From NCBI RefSeq assembly GCF_011492945.1, contig NZ_CP045119.1, positions 372,001 to 436,000 on the forward strand: a stretch of 64,000 nt of DNA, read 5' to 3'. Every line of letters begins with the position of its first letter. Position 1 is the first letter of the stretch. Positions 1 to 7,935 of this stretch are shown here, in pieces. The DNA comes from Rubrobacter tropicus (GTDB lineage: Bacteria > Actinomycetota > Rubrobacteria > Rubrobacterales > Rubrobacteraceae). The translations under genes and the position numbers were made by a program. The notes beneath the pieces are model-generated. The model was given only the letters and a program-made list of their open reading frames with translations. It was not told where the DNA came from and ran no database searches.

Positions 1-691
1 AACCCCCGCTTTTCAGAGGGTCAAGGAGAGCCAGACCGAGGCCCGGGTGCCCTTCGTGGAGACGCTGCTCACCCACTGGAAGGAAGTGATACTGACCTGC
101 CTCTCCTACCTGGTCATCGGCGGGATCTTTTACGTGATCTTCGTCTTCAGCCTGACGTACGGCACCGAGCAACTGGGGCTGGAGCGTAGCACCATGCTGC
201 TCCTCACCGTCTTCTCCAGCATCTTCAGCTTCTTCGGGCTTTTGTTCTTCGGCCACCTGTCGGACAGGGTGGGGCGCAAGCGGGTGTATGTGGGCGGGAG
301 CCTGCTCGTGATGGCGTCGGCCTTCCCCATATTCTGGCTTATCAACACGGAAGTGTTCGTGTTCATGCTGCTGGGATACCTGCTGGCCACCGCCGGGTTC
401 TGCGCGACCTACGGACCGATGGGCACGCTCTTCTCCGAGGCGTTCGACGTGCGCGTACGCTACACGGGTATCTCCCTGGGGCTCACGATCGGGACGGTCC
501 TGGGCGCCGCATTCGTGCCTATGATCTTCACCCAACTGCTGGCGAGTTTCGGCAGCTACTGGCCGATCTCCGTGTACCTGATCGCCGTAGCGGCGATCAG
601 CGCCGTGGCCGCAACCCTGCTTCGGACGACCGGCTCGGACAAGATCGAGCGCCCGGAGGATGCCGCAAGAACGGCGGAACGAGTCCATTAG
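1..691 (+). CDS. MHS-family MFS transporter, C-terminal part (cut by window edge)
   Basis: The reading frame is open from the first bases of the window, so the gene begins upstream; a GTG at 47 is internal. The visible part ends at a TAG at 691. It has about six hydrophobic helices and the central MFS loop signature (FGHLSDRVGRKRVYVGG), and it starts in the cytoplasmic loop with an FQRVKES-type stretch typical of the metabolite:H+ symporter group (citrate, alpha-ketoglutarate, shikimate or proline/betaine carriers). It would import an organic acid or zwitterion by proton symport. The substrate cannot be told from this half. A strong hairpin terminator follows at 713-750. Family confident, substrate unknown. 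Confidence 0.85.
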   Translation, partial: TPAFQRVKESQTEARVPFVETLLTHWKEVILTCLSYLVIGGIFYVIFVFSLTYGTEQLGLERSTMLLLTVFSSIFSFFGLLFFGHLSDRVGRKRVYVGGSLLVMASAFPIFWLINTEVFVFMLLGYLLATAGFCATYGPMGTLFSEAFDVRVRYTGISLGLTIGTVLGAAFVPMIFTQLLASFGSYWPISVYLIAVAAISAVAATLLRTTGSDKIERPEDAARTAERVH

Positions 692-712
692 AAGGGACAG
701 CAGCCCCGACTG

Positions 713-750
713 GGGAGACCGGGCCGGCATCGATGCCGGCCCGGTCTCCC
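713..750. terminator. Hairpin terminator after the MHS transporter
   Basis: A perfect 38-bp palindrome with no unpaired loop beyond the centre (arm GGGAGACCGGGCCGGCATC), 22 bases after the transporter stop and followed by GTTCTT. Orientation and position fit termination of the transporter mRNA. Confidence 0.75.
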
Positions 751-850
751 GTTCTTAAAGCGAAGTGGCTCATAGCGGAGTTCATGAGCATTGATCCCCC
801 TGGCCCGAAGGCCCCGGGTTGGCGACCGCCGTCCGTCCGGGAAGACGTTC

Positions 851-880
851 CTGATGCCCGAAGCCTGAAACCTGTAGCCC
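851..880. repeat. Word-repeat B1 (CCTGA family), single arm
   Basis: About 30 bases made of iterated words (CTGATGCCCGAAGCCTGAAA then CCTGTAGCCCGG). They match words in intergenic arms near 18.4, 21.5, 22.8 and 26.5 kb. No inverted partner arm was seen nearby. It lies between two convergent genes. Confidence 0.5.
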
Positions 881-912
881 GGCTCGCAGGAGGATCGATC
901 CTCCCGCGAGCC
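881..912. terminator. Hairpin between convergent transporter and IclR genes
   Basis: Inverted repeat GGCTCGC..GGAGGATCGATCCTCC..GCGAGCC with one mismatched position, 5 bases beyond the IclR stop. It probably ends the IclR transcript on the minus strand; there is no U-tract. Confidence 0.6.
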
Positions 913-916
913 GTTA

Positions 917-1765
917 TCAGGCGGTAGGGAGCCCGTCCCGCCGTTGTGTGTAGCCCAGACGGGTACTGATCTCTACGGCCGCGGCTCTCACCGCATCGGC
1001 GAGCTCGCCCTGAAGCAGGTGCTCCGGAAGCCTCTGCGTGGGACCGGAGACCGAGACGGCGGCGACCGTATTTCCGCCGGCCGCCCTGATCGGGCACGCC
1101 ACGCATCGAACGCCCGGCTCGCGCTCTTCGAGATCCAGGGAGTACCCTTGCGCTCTTATCTGTTCCAGTTCGCGTCGGAGGGCGTCGGGCTCGTATATGG
1201 TGCTGGGCGTGTGGCGCTTGAGAACCCCGTTGGCTTCCAGGACCTCGACCGGGTCGTAGTCGAGCTCGGCCAGCAGCGCCTTTCCGCTCCCTGTGCAGTA
1301 CGAAGGAACCGTCCGGCCGATCCTTGACGACATGAGCCCCAGGGCGTGGGTGGTGTTCAGCTTTTCGAGGAACACGACCCGCAGTTCGTCGTCTAGTACG
1401 GAGAGATGAACCGTCTCGTCGAACTCCTGGCGCAGGCGTTGCAGGGTGGGCAAGGCCTCGCCCCGGAGGTCGGTCTGTTCCAGATATGCCTGGCCGAGCG
1501 TGAGGCAGCGCACGCCCAGCCGGTACGAGTCCGAACCGGGTATGCGCTCGATCAGACCGGTACTCTCCAACGTGCGGACCATGCGGAAGATCGAGGCTTT
1601 CGCCAGATCGGAACGCCCGGCCAACTCGTTGAGAGAGGCCCCCCCGTCGCTCGTTCGGAGCAACTCGAGGATGTCTACCGCGCGGACCACCGCACGTACC
1701 TGGTAACCGTTCGTGCCGGGGGAGGTGTTTGTTCCGACTTCGCCCTTATTATTCGTCGTAGCCAT
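917..1765 (-). CDS. IclR-family transcriptional regulator
   Basis: A 282-residue DNA-binding regulator. The N-terminal winged helix spans about residues 24-85 (VRAVDILELL, then ASIFRMVRTLESTGL as recognition region). The C-terminal IclR effector domain shows YCTGSGKALLAEL and GVRCVACPIR. The ATG at 1765 is preferred over an upstream TTG at 1837 because it places the helix-turn-helix where IclR proteins have it and leaves room for a promoter with the inverted repeat at 1807-1819. IclR proteins commonly control aromatic or sugar-acid catabolism with the acid intermediate as ligand. The neighbouring VOC, aldehyde dehydrogenase and FAH-family genes are the likely targets (inference). Confidence 0.9.
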   Translation of the reverse strand: MATTNNKGEVGTNTSPGTNGYQVRAVVRAVDILELLRTSDGGASLNELAGRSDLAKASIFRMVRTLESTGLIERIPGSDSYRLGVRCLTLGQAYLEQTDLRGEALPTLQRLRQEFDETVHLSVLDDELRVVFLEKLNTTHALGLMSSRIGRTVPSYCTGSGKALLAELDYDPVEVLEANGVLKRHTPSTIYEPDALRRELEQIRAQGYSLDLEEREPGVRCVACPIRAAGGNTVAAVSVSGPTQRLPEHLLQGELADAVRAAAVEISTRLGYTQRRDGLPTA

Positions 1766-1806
1766 TACGATCAAGTGTAACCTGTTTCCGGGACGGCCGA
1801 GGTAAC

Positions 1807-1819
1807 GTATATTATGTAC
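1807..1819 (-). promoter_or_regulatory. Candidate IclR promoter/operator
   Basis: A 13-bp imperfect palindrome (minus strand GTACATAATATAC, 10 of 13 symmetric) lies over a -10-like TAATAT. TTGGCT sits 17 bases upstream as a possible -35. It is about 42 bases before the chosen IclR ATG. Autoregulation is typical of IclR proteins, but binding here is inferred. Confidence 0.4.
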
Positions 1820-1934
1820 TTGAGGAGGTTGAGCCAACGCCCAGGAGCGTCCAGGAGACCTCGTCCTTGTTTATGGCCCTGTCCGGCAGCGCCGAGTCTT
1901 CGGTGAGCGTCTTGAGGCCCTCGCCGATCGTCAC
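1812..1934 (-). CDS. Possible 40-residue protein coupled to the VOC gene
   Basis: A GTG at 1934 overlaps the VOC stop codon as GTGA and follows an AAGGAG-AGAGG ribosome site inside the VOC gene. The frame then runs 40 codons to a TAA at 1812 with codon choice like the neighbours. The product begins MTIGEGLKTLTEDSALPDRA and shows no motif I recognise. It could be a real translationally coupled small protein or the surviving N-terminus of a truncated enzyme. Its end overlaps the suggested IclR promoter. Low confidence. Confidence 0.35.
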   Translation of the reverse strand: MTIGEGLKTLTEDSALPDRAINKDEVSWTLLGVGSTSSST

Positions 1935-2392
1935 TCCTCTTCTCCTTCTGGGTTTATGTACAAGACGGCGTCCGGGGGGCCGCCGATTTTGCGGATCTCC
2001 CCGATAAGCTCCAGATCAAGCGTGCCCACGTCGCGCCAGTTGACCTCGACCAGGTTCCCGGACGGGTCCCGCAGGTACATCTGTACCGCCCCATCGGGTA
2101 GCTCCCTGACGGTCGAGTAATTACCGCTCTTGACGCGGGCACCGGTCTCTCCGGCTTTCCTGAATACCTCCTCGAAGTCGTCCACGTCGAGCGCGAAGTG
2201 GTGGCCGACGGGCGCCGGGTTCTCGTCGTGGAAGAGGTGTAACTGGAGATCACCGACTCGCAGCCAGCGCACCGGGCCCGAGAAGTCCGGGGCCGGGACT
2301 TCCTCCATTCCGAAGAAGTCCTTGTAGAATCGGGTGGACTCCTCCAAGTCCCTGGCGCCGATGCTGACGTGGGTGAAACCCTTCGCCTTCAT
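1931..2392 (-). CDS. VOC-family (glyoxalase/dioxygenase fold) protein
   Basis: A 153-residue protein with the two beta-alpha-beta-beta-beta modules of the vicinal-oxygen-chelate fold. The first begins GFTHVSIGARDLEESTRFYKDFFGM, and the second ends YLRDPSGNLVEVN. Candidate metal ligands are His8 in the first strand, His in LHLFHDENPAPVGHHFAL and the Glu of LVEVN. It starts 4 bases after the aldehyde dehydrogenase stop, so the two are cotranscribed. In such sugar-acid or aromatic cassettes VOC proteins act as isomerases, dioxygenases or lactoylglutathione-lyase-like enzymes. The specific reaction is not visible. Confidence 0.85.
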   Translation of the reverse strand: MKAKGFTHVSIGARDLEESTRFYKDFFGMEEVPAPDFSGPVRWLRVGDLQLHLFHDENPAPVGHHFALDVDDFEEVFRKAGETGARVKSGNYSTVRELPDGAVQMYLRDPSGNLVEVNWRDVGTLDLELIGEIRKIGGPPDAVLYINPEGEEE

Positions 2393-2396
2393 TGCC

Positions 2397-3845
2397 CTAG
2401 AGCGGCATCACGGAGACGGTCTTCCAGGCCGAGTAGAAGTCGAGGGCCGCGGGGCCCTGCTCCCGACCGCCGACGCCCGACTCCTTGTTGCCCCCGAAGG
2501 GCACCTGGAACTCCAGGCCCGCCGTCGGCAGGTTCACGTTCACCAACCCCGTCTCCGAGCGGGCCATGAACTCGTAGGCGTAACGCAGCGACTTCGTGGC
2601 TATGCCCGCGGTCAGGCCGTAGCGCGTGTCGTTGGCGAGTTCCACGGCGTGGTCGAAGTCGCGGGCCTTTATAACGGCGAGGACGGGGCCGAAGATCTCC
2701 TCCTGCGCCGTCTCCGACCGGTTGTCCACATCAGCGATGATCGCCGGCGCGATGAAGTAGCCTTCGTCCTCTGAGCCCGTCGCCCCGCCTTCTATGACCA
2801 CCCGGCCCTCGCCCTTGGCCGTCTCCAGCGCGGCGAGGATGCTCTCGTACTGATCCTTGTTGACGACGGGGCCGACGGCGACGTCCTCGTCCATCGGGTC
2901 GCCGACCTTGATGGCCTCCGTGGCGCTCTTCAACTCTCCTATGAACTCGTCGTAGACCTCTTCGACGACGATGGCGCGGCTGGCGGCGGTGCATTTCTCG
3001 CCCGCGAAGCCGAAGGCCGAGAAGGAGATCTTGGCGGCCGCGTCCGCGAGGTCGGCGTCTTCCATTACGACGAACGGGTTCTTGCCGCCCATCTCCAGCT
3101 GCACCTTCTTGCCTATGGCCCGCTCCTGGATGCCGAGGCCCGTCGCCGTGGATCCGGTAAAGGAGAGGCCCTTGACGCGCGGGTCTGTAACGAGCGCGTC
3201 GCCGACGGTGGAGCCAGGCCCCGTCACCATGTTCACCACGCCGTCGGGCAGGCCCGCCTCGGAGAGGATGCCGACCAGGGCCGCGGCGTTCAGGGAGGCG
3301 TTCGCGGCCGGCTTGATGACTATGGTGTTGCCGCAGATCAGCGCGGGCGCCATCTTCCAGGACGGTATGGCGAGCGGGAAGTTCCACGGCGTTATGAGGC
3401 CGACGACGCCCAGGGGCTCCCTCATGGAGGCGTGGGTGACGCCGGGGCGGGCCGAGGGCGGGTTGATGCCGTCCAGGCGCCAGCCCTCGGAGCCGTAGTA
3501 GCGGAAGATGCTGGCGGCGCGGCCCACCTCCATCCTCGCCTCCTTCATCGGCTTGCCGGCCTCGCGGGCCATGAGCGTCGCCAGCTCGTCCTCGCGCGAC
3601 TCGATGATGTTGGCGGCCTCCATCAGGATCGCACCCCGGGAGGCCGGGAGCGTCGCTTTCCAGTCTGGGAGCGCTTTTGTAGCCGCCTCGATGGCCCGTT
3701 CGGTCTCGGCCCTGTCCGACCTGGGCGTCGTTCCGAGGATCTCTGACGGGTTGGACGGGTTCACCACCTCGGAAGTCTCGCCGGAGTCGGCCGGGACCCA
3801 TTCGCCGCCTATAAAGTTGAGGGCCTCTGTCTGGGATTCGATCAC
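2397..3845 (-). CDS. NAD(P)+-dependent aldehyde dehydrogenase, possibly 2-oxoglutarate-semialdehyde type
   Basis: A full-length class I aldehyde dehydrogenase of 482 residues. Catalytic Cys285 sits in AGEKCTAA, the general base Glu251 in LEMGG, Asn155 in PWNFP and the cofactor Lys178 in IKPA. It oxidises an aldehyde to an acid. The GTG start at 3845 follows a GGAGGAG site 5 bases away. It lies downstream of the FAH-family gene on the same strand. An FAH-type 2-keto-3-deoxy-pentonate dehydratase followed by this class of dehydrogenase is the arrangement of the Weimberg pathway, where the substrate is 2-oxoglutarate semialdehyde. That assignment is inference; the family is sure. Confidence 0.9.
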   Translation of the reverse strand: MIESQTEALNFIGGEWVPADSGETSEVVNPSNPSEILGTTPRSDRAETERAIEAATKALPDWKATLPASRGAILMEAANIIESREDELATLMAREAGKPMKEARMEVGRAASIFRYYGSEGWRLDGINPPSARPGVTHASMREPLGVVGLITPWNFPLAIPSWKMAPALICGNTIVIKPAANASLNAAALVGILSEAGLPDGVVNMVTGPGSTVGDALVTDPRVKGLSFTGSTATGLGIQERAIGKKVQLEMGGKNPFVVMEDADLADAAAKISFSAFGFAGEKCTAASRAIVVEEVYDEFIGELKSATEAIKVGDPMDEDVAVGPVVNKDQYESILAALETAKGEGRVVIEGGATGSEDEGYFIAPAIIADVDNRSETAQEEIFGPVLAVIKARDFDHAVELANDTRYGLTAGIATKSLRYAYEFMARSETGLVNVNLPTAGLEFQVPFGGNKESGVGGREQGPAALDFYSAWKTVSVMPL

Positions 3846-3920
3846 GTTCTCCTCCAGGTTTGCTCGTAAAACCTTCGTCTTTTCTCTACCCGATCTCCGC
3901 GCTTCTTATTTCCTGCCCCG

Positions 3921-4736
3921 CTACGAGACCACGTCGTTCTCGAGGTCCAGCTCCCCGACGGAGATCTCGACCCTGTCCCCCGGCGTCAACGTGAACTCCT
4001 CCCCCGGCACTATGCCCGTCCCCGTCATCAGGAGGGCGCCGGAAGGCAGCGTCAACTCCCTCCCGAGGTACTCCGCGAGCTCTTCGAAGGAACGCTTCAT
4101 CCTCGACGTCGAGACCTCGTCCTCGAAGACGGCGGCACCGTCCCTGAAGACGCGGAGCCGTATCGGCAGGTTTCGCATCTCATCAGGCCCGGCGAGCACG
4201 ATGCCGGGGCCTAAAGAGCACGAGCCGTCGTAGACCTTGGCCTGGGGCAGGTAGAGGGGGTTCTCGCCCTCGATGTCCCTCGAAGAGACGTCGTTGCCCG
4301 CGGTGTAGCCCATGATCTCCATCCCGCTGTTCAGGACGAGCACGAGCTCGGGTTCGGGCACGTTCCAGCGGCTGTCCTTACGGACGCGGACGCTGCCCCC
4401 GTGGCCGGCGGCCCGCCAGCCGTGGCCCTTGAAGAAGAGCTCCGGGCGCTGTGCGTCGTAGACCCTGGCGTAGGCGTCCGCGTCGGCCGACTCGAGCTCG
4501 CGGGCCTCGCGGCTCCGCTCGTAGGTAACCCCGCTGGCCCAGACCTCCTGGTAGGGCTCGACTGGGGGCAACAGGGGGCCTTCCGCGGTGTCTCCTGTCG
4601 CCAGGTCTTCGAGGGCCGTGCGGGTTCGCGCTGCGGGTCCTTCCAGCAGCCCGGCCAGGGTGAAGTCCCCGGGCAGGTAGCGTCCGTCGAGCGCCCACCG
4701 GGGGCCCTCGGCGGTCCCGTGACGAGAGAGATACAT
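3921..4736 (-). CDS. FAH-family hydrolase, 2-keto-3-deoxy-sugar-acid dehydratase type
   Basis: About 271 residues. The C-terminal fumarylacetoacetate-hydrolase fold shows the metal-site segment VPEPELVLVLN, then GYTAGNDVSSRDIEGENPLY and VYDGSCSLGP. The N-terminal part contains a VTYERSREARELES segment, typical of members acting on 2-keto-3-deoxy-arabinonate/xylonate (dehydratases giving 2-oxoglutarate semialdehyde) rather than true fumarylacetoacetases. The ATG at 4736 with GGAGG 11 bases upstream is preferred to an in-frame start at 4769. The aldehyde dehydrogenase and VOC genes follow, so it is probably the first gene of a catabolic operon. Confidence 0.8.
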   Translation of the reverse strand: MYLSRHGTAEGPRWALDGRYLPGDFTLAGLLEGPAARTRTALEDLATGDTAEGPLLPPVEPYQEVWASGVTYERSREARELESADADAYARVYDAQRPELFFKGHGWRAAGHGGSVRVRKDSRWNVPEPELVLVLNSGMEIMGYTAGNDVSSRDIEGENPLYLPQAKVYDGSCSLGPGIVLAGPDEMRNLPIRLRVFRDGAAVFEDEVSTSRMKRSFEELAEYLGRELTLPSGALLMTGTGIVPGEEFTLTPGDRVEISVGELDLENDVVS

Positions 4737-4807
4737 GTTGGTGGGATCCTCCTTCCTCCAGGGACACAAGCTAGCACGACTCCGGCGCTCCTGCCCGCCT
4801 CTTGAGA

Positions 4808-4883
4808 GCCGTCAGCGATCAGCTTCAGCAAGAGCGAAAAACTGATGGCCGACAGCGGAGGCGAAGCCGATGCGTGCTGATCT
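4808..4883. repeat. Word-repeat A1 (GTCAGC/GCTGA family)
   Basis: Two short inverted arms, GCCGTCAGCGATCAGCTTCAGC and CTGATGGCC..GTGCTGATC, with a GCGGAGGCGAAGCCG segment inside the second. It lies between the FAH gene and the OpuC-type operon. Words match the other GTCAGC-family arms at 15.3, 37.9, 38.8, 40.2 and 54.3 kb. Confidence 0.6.
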
Positions 4884-4912
4884 CTTTGCAAAGCCGCTGT
4901 GGCAACGCGAAA

Positions 4913-4940
4913 AGGCCCGGGGGCGCGTGCCCCCGGGCCT
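4913..4940 (-). terminator. Intrinsic terminator of the OpuC-type operon
   Basis: A perfect 12-bp stem (AGGCCCGGGGGC) with a 4-base loop, followed on the minus strand by TTTT, 13 bases past the stop of the binding-protein gene. A textbook rho-independent terminator. Confidence 0.85.
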
Positions 4941-4953
4941 GCAGGAAGCCTCC

Positions 4954-5901
4954 CTACTCTACGAAGCCCTTCTCGGAGAGAAAGTCTTCGGCCACGTCCT
5001 CGGGGAGCTCGCCGTCGACGTCCACCCTGGCGTTCATCTCGGTCATCGTCTTGGCGTCGAGCGCCTTGGCGATGGGGGTGAAGATCTCCTCGAGCTGGGG
5101 CCCGTACTGGTCGAAGGTCTCCTTGCGGACCTCCAGGGCCGGGTTGTACTTGGGGAAGAAGTTCTTGTCGTCCTCGATGGCCGTCAGGCCGAGGGCCTCG
5201 ATGCGGCCGTCGGTGGTGAAGACCTCGCCGAAGTTGCAGGGGTCGCCCTTGTCCGTGCGCTGGTAGACCGTGCCGGTGTCGAAGAGGGCGACGTTGCCCT
5301 TCGGGAACTGGAAGCCGTACTCTTTCTCCAGGCCGGGCAGGCCGTCGTCGCGCGAGTTGAACTCGCTCTCGACGCAGACCGTCGCCTCGTCCGGGTTCTC
5401 TTCCACGAGTGTCTTGAGGTCGGAGAGCTTCTCGACGCCCACGTCTTCGGCCGCCTCCTCGCGGATGGCGAGCGCGTAGGTGTTGTTGAACGGGGCCGGT
5501 TCGAGGAGCTTCAGGTTCTCCTGCTCCATGTCCGCCTTCGCGGCGGCCTCGTACTGCTTCTTGCTGTCGGGGATGGGCTTCGTGTTGCCGAGGTGGTTGA
5601 TCCAGATAGTGCCCGTGTACTCCCAGTACATGTCTATGTCGCCGCCGACGAGCGCCTGGCGGGCCGCGTCGGTGCCCGCGAGGCCCACCTGGTCCTCCAC
5701 GTTCGCCCCGGCGTTCTCGAGCGCCTGGAGGGTGATGTAGCCGAGGATCAACTGCTCGGTAAAGTCCTTGGAGCCGACCACCAGGTCCGCGTCCGAGAGG
5801 TCCACGTCCCCGCTCGCCCCGCCGCCGCCACCGCCGCAACCGACGGCGACCATCGCCGCCACGACCAGCACGCCAACCATCCGAAACACGGCTCTGTTCA
5901 C
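4954..5901 (-). CDS. Glycine betaine/choline-type ABC transporter substrate-binding lipoprotein
   Basis: The GTG at 5901 has GGGAGG 8 bases upstream and directly gives a lipoprotein signal (VGVLVVAAMVAVGC) followed by a Gly linker. This is better than the ORF start at 5946, which lies inside the permease end. The mature part has the OpuAC/ProX fold signatures: DLVVGSKDFTEQLILGYI, ALVGGDIDMYWEYTGTIW and PAPFNNTYALAIRE. It captures a compatible solute (betaine, choline, carnitine or similar) outside the membrane for the two permeases encoded upstream. It is the last gene of a four-gene operon. Confidence 0.92.
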   Translation of the reverse strand: MNRAVFRMVGVLVVAAMVAVGCGGGGGGASGDVDLSDADLVVGSKDFTEQLILGYITLQALENAGANVEDQVGLAGTDAARQALVGGDIDMYWEYTGTIWINHLGNTKPIPDSKKQYEAAAKADMEQENLKLLEPAPFNNTYALAIREEAAEDVGVEKLSDLKTLVEENPDEATVCVESEFNSRDDGLPGLEKEYGFQFPKGNVALFDTGTVYQRTDKGDPCNFGEVFTTDGRIEALGLTAIEDDKNFFPKYNPALEVRKETFDQYGPQLEEIFTPIAKALDAKTMTEMNARVDVDGELPEDVAEDFLSEKGFVE

Positions 5902-5942
5902 TAAACGATCCTCCCTGTAGGGTTTGCTCTCCATCGGCCCGC

Positions 5943-6770
5943 TCACAGGCCCTTCGGTCTCAAGACGTCCTCGGCTATGCCGGCCAAATAGTCTATGGCC
6001 AGGGCCAGCACGGCGGTGAGGATGGAGCCCGTGATGAGTATCGGCTCGCGGCTCGTCTTGATCCCGGTGTTGATGATGTCGCCCATCCCGCCCGCGTTGA
6101 TAAAAGTCGCGAGCGTCGCCGTGCCGACGACTATGATCAGGGCGGTCCTGATGCCGGCGAGCATGATGGGCACGGCGAGCGGCAGCTCTATCCTGAAGAG
6201 CACCGCTGTCTTGGTCATGCCCATCCCGCGGGCCGACTCGATGGTCGGGCGGTCCACCTGCCTTATGCCGACCATCGTGTTCCCGAGCACGGGCAAAAAG
6301 GCGTAGAGCACGAGCCCGAAGACCGCCGCCCTGAAGCCGAACTGGTCGAAGAGGATGGCTATGAGTATGAGGACGCCTATGGACGGTATCGCCTGACCCG
6401 TGCTCGCCAGCGCGGCGACGTAGGGCGACACCTTGCGGAAGGCCGGGCGCGTCAGGACCACGCCCGTGGCCACGGCAAGCACCACGACGACCAGCGTGGC
6501 GACGGCGGTGATCTCAAGGTGCCGCACGACGCTGCGCAGGATGACGTCGCTGTTTATGGAGCGCCGCTCGATGCTGTCGAGGTCCAGGGTGCCGAGCCAC
6601 ACGTACAGCCCCGCGCAGACGGCCACGAGAAAGACCGGCATGACCAGGTAGCGCGCGAGCGTCCTCCCGAGGCCGGCCCCGCCCGCCTTACTAGCAGGCC
6701 CGGGCGTCCGCGGGGTCTCTGAAACCCCGCCCGGGGGTGCGGTCTCCCGCCTCTCCTCGGTGCCCCTCAC
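5943..6770 (-). CDS. OpuC/OsmF-type ABC transporter permease
   Basis: A 275-residue membrane protein with a Pro/Gly-rich cytoplasmic N-terminus and about six membrane segments. It carries the EAA-type coupling loop ESARGMGMTKTAVLFRIELPLAVPIMLAGIR. The GTG start at 6770 overlaps the ATPase stop as GTGA. Larger open frames here are shadows of the ATPase gene. With the second permease it forms the channel of an osmolyte importer; members of this group usually occur as two unlike permeases around one ATPase, as here. Confidence 0.9.
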   Translation of the reverse strand: MRGTEERRETAPPGGVSETPRTPGPASKAGGAGLGRTLARYLVMPVFLVAVCAGLYVWLGTLDLDSIERRSINSDVILRSVVRHLEITAVATLVVVVLAVATGVVLTRPAFRKVSPYVAALASTGQAIPSIGVLILIAILFDQFGFRAAVFGLVLYAFLPVLGNTMVGIRQVDRPTIESARGMGMTKTAVLFRIELPLAVPIMLAGIRTALIIVVGTATLATFINAGGMGDIINTGIKTSREPILITGSILTAVLALAIDYLAGIAEDVLRPKGL

Positions 6771-7900
6771 GCGCCCCCGCCCACGCGGTGCTCCTCCGGC
6801 CTCATCTCCTCGATGGCCTGCAGGACCGTCCCGAAGTCGACGACGCTCTCGTAGCGCCCCTCGTCGTCGACGACTATGGCCGAGCCCTTGTATGAGGTGA
6901 TCATGGTGTCCAGCGTCTCGTAGAGGCTGGACTTGCCTTCCACGATCGCCACGGCGGGCCACCCGGCGTTCCTGAGCGGGGCGCCGTCCATCTCGAGCTC
7001 CGCGACGCCCACCCAGCGCTTGGGCTTGCGCCCCTCGTCCAGCAGGAGCACGTAGTCCTTGCCCGACCTCTTCAGCGTCTGGAGCACCTCTTCGTGGCTG
7101 TCGGTGAGGCTCGCGACGGGCCACTCGCTCGTCTTTATGTCCCGAACCCGGCTTAAAGACAGGCGCTTCAAAGAAGCCCCCGCCCCTATAAAGTCCTCGA
7201 CGTAGGCGTCTGCCGGGTCGGTGAGGATGCGCTCGGGGGTGTCGTACTGGGCTATAATGGACTGTTCGCGCAGGATCGCTATCCTGTCGCCCATCTTTAT
7301 GGCCTCGTCGATGTCGTGGGTGACGAAGACTATGGTCTTCTGGATCTCTTCTTGAAGCCGCAGGAATTCGTCCTGGAGCCGCTCGCGGGTTATGGGGTCG
7401 ACGGCCCCGAAGGGCTCGTCCATGAGCATGATCGGCGGGTCCGCCGCCATCGCCCGCGCGACGCCCACCCTCTGTCGCTGGCCGCCGGAGAGCTCCTTCG
7501 GGAAACGGTCCCTGTAGGACTTGTCCATGCCGACGGTCTCCAGCAACTCGTCCGTGCGTTCGGCTATGCGCCTCTTGTCCCAGCCGAGCATCTTGGGGAC
7601 GGTGGCGATGTTGTCGGCGATGGTCATGTGGGGGAAGAGGCCGATCTGCTGGATCACGTACCCGATGCGCCGCCTTAGCCTGTCAGGGTTTGTCCTCGTC
7701 ACGTCCTCGCCGCCGATGATGATCCTGCCGCCCGAGGGCTCGATGATGCGGTTGATCATCTTCATCGTCGTGGTCTTTCCGCAACCGCTGGGTCCGACGA
7801 AGACGACGATCTCGCCCTCGTGGATGTCCATGGTCAGCTCGTCCACGGCGGGCTCGGACTGCCCCGGGAAGGTCTTGGAGAGCTTCTCCAGCCGGATCAT
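6767..7900 (-). CDS. OpuC/OsmF-type ABC transporter ATPase with CBS domains
   Basis: About 377 residues. The ABC domain has Walker A GPSGCGKTT, signature LSGGQRQRV, Walker B LMDEPFGAVDP and the switch His in FVTHD. The C-terminal ~120 residues form a CBS pair, which in OpuA-type importers senses ionic strength or nucleotides. The ATG at 7900 fits MIRLEKLSKTFPG of relatives. A TTG at 7939 overlapping the permease stop as TTGA is an alternative that adds 13 residues and would mirror the GTGA coupling at the other end. Energises uptake through the flanking permeases. Confidence 0.9.
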   Translation of the reverse strand: MIRLEKLSKTFPGQSEPAVDELTMDIHEGEIVVFVGPSGCGKTTTMKMINRIIEPSGGRIIIGGEDVTRTNPDRLRRRIGYVIQQIGLFPHMTIADNIATVPKMLGWDKRRIAERTDELLETVGMDKSYRDRFPKELSGGQRQRVGVARAMAADPPIMLMDEPFGAVDPITRERLQDEFLRLQEEIQKTIVFVTHDIDEAIKMGDRIAILREQSIIAQYDTPERILTDPADAYVEDFIGAGASLKRLSLSRVRDIKTSEWPVASLTDSHEEVLQTLKRSGKDYVLLLDEGRKPKRWVGVAELEMDGAPLRNAGWPAVAIVEGKSSLYETLDTMITSYKGSAIVVDDEGRYESVVDFGTVLQAIEEMRPEEHRVGGGA

Positions 7901-7935
7901 GGCCTCCGACCCCTGATTACTTCGTTCTTCGTCTT

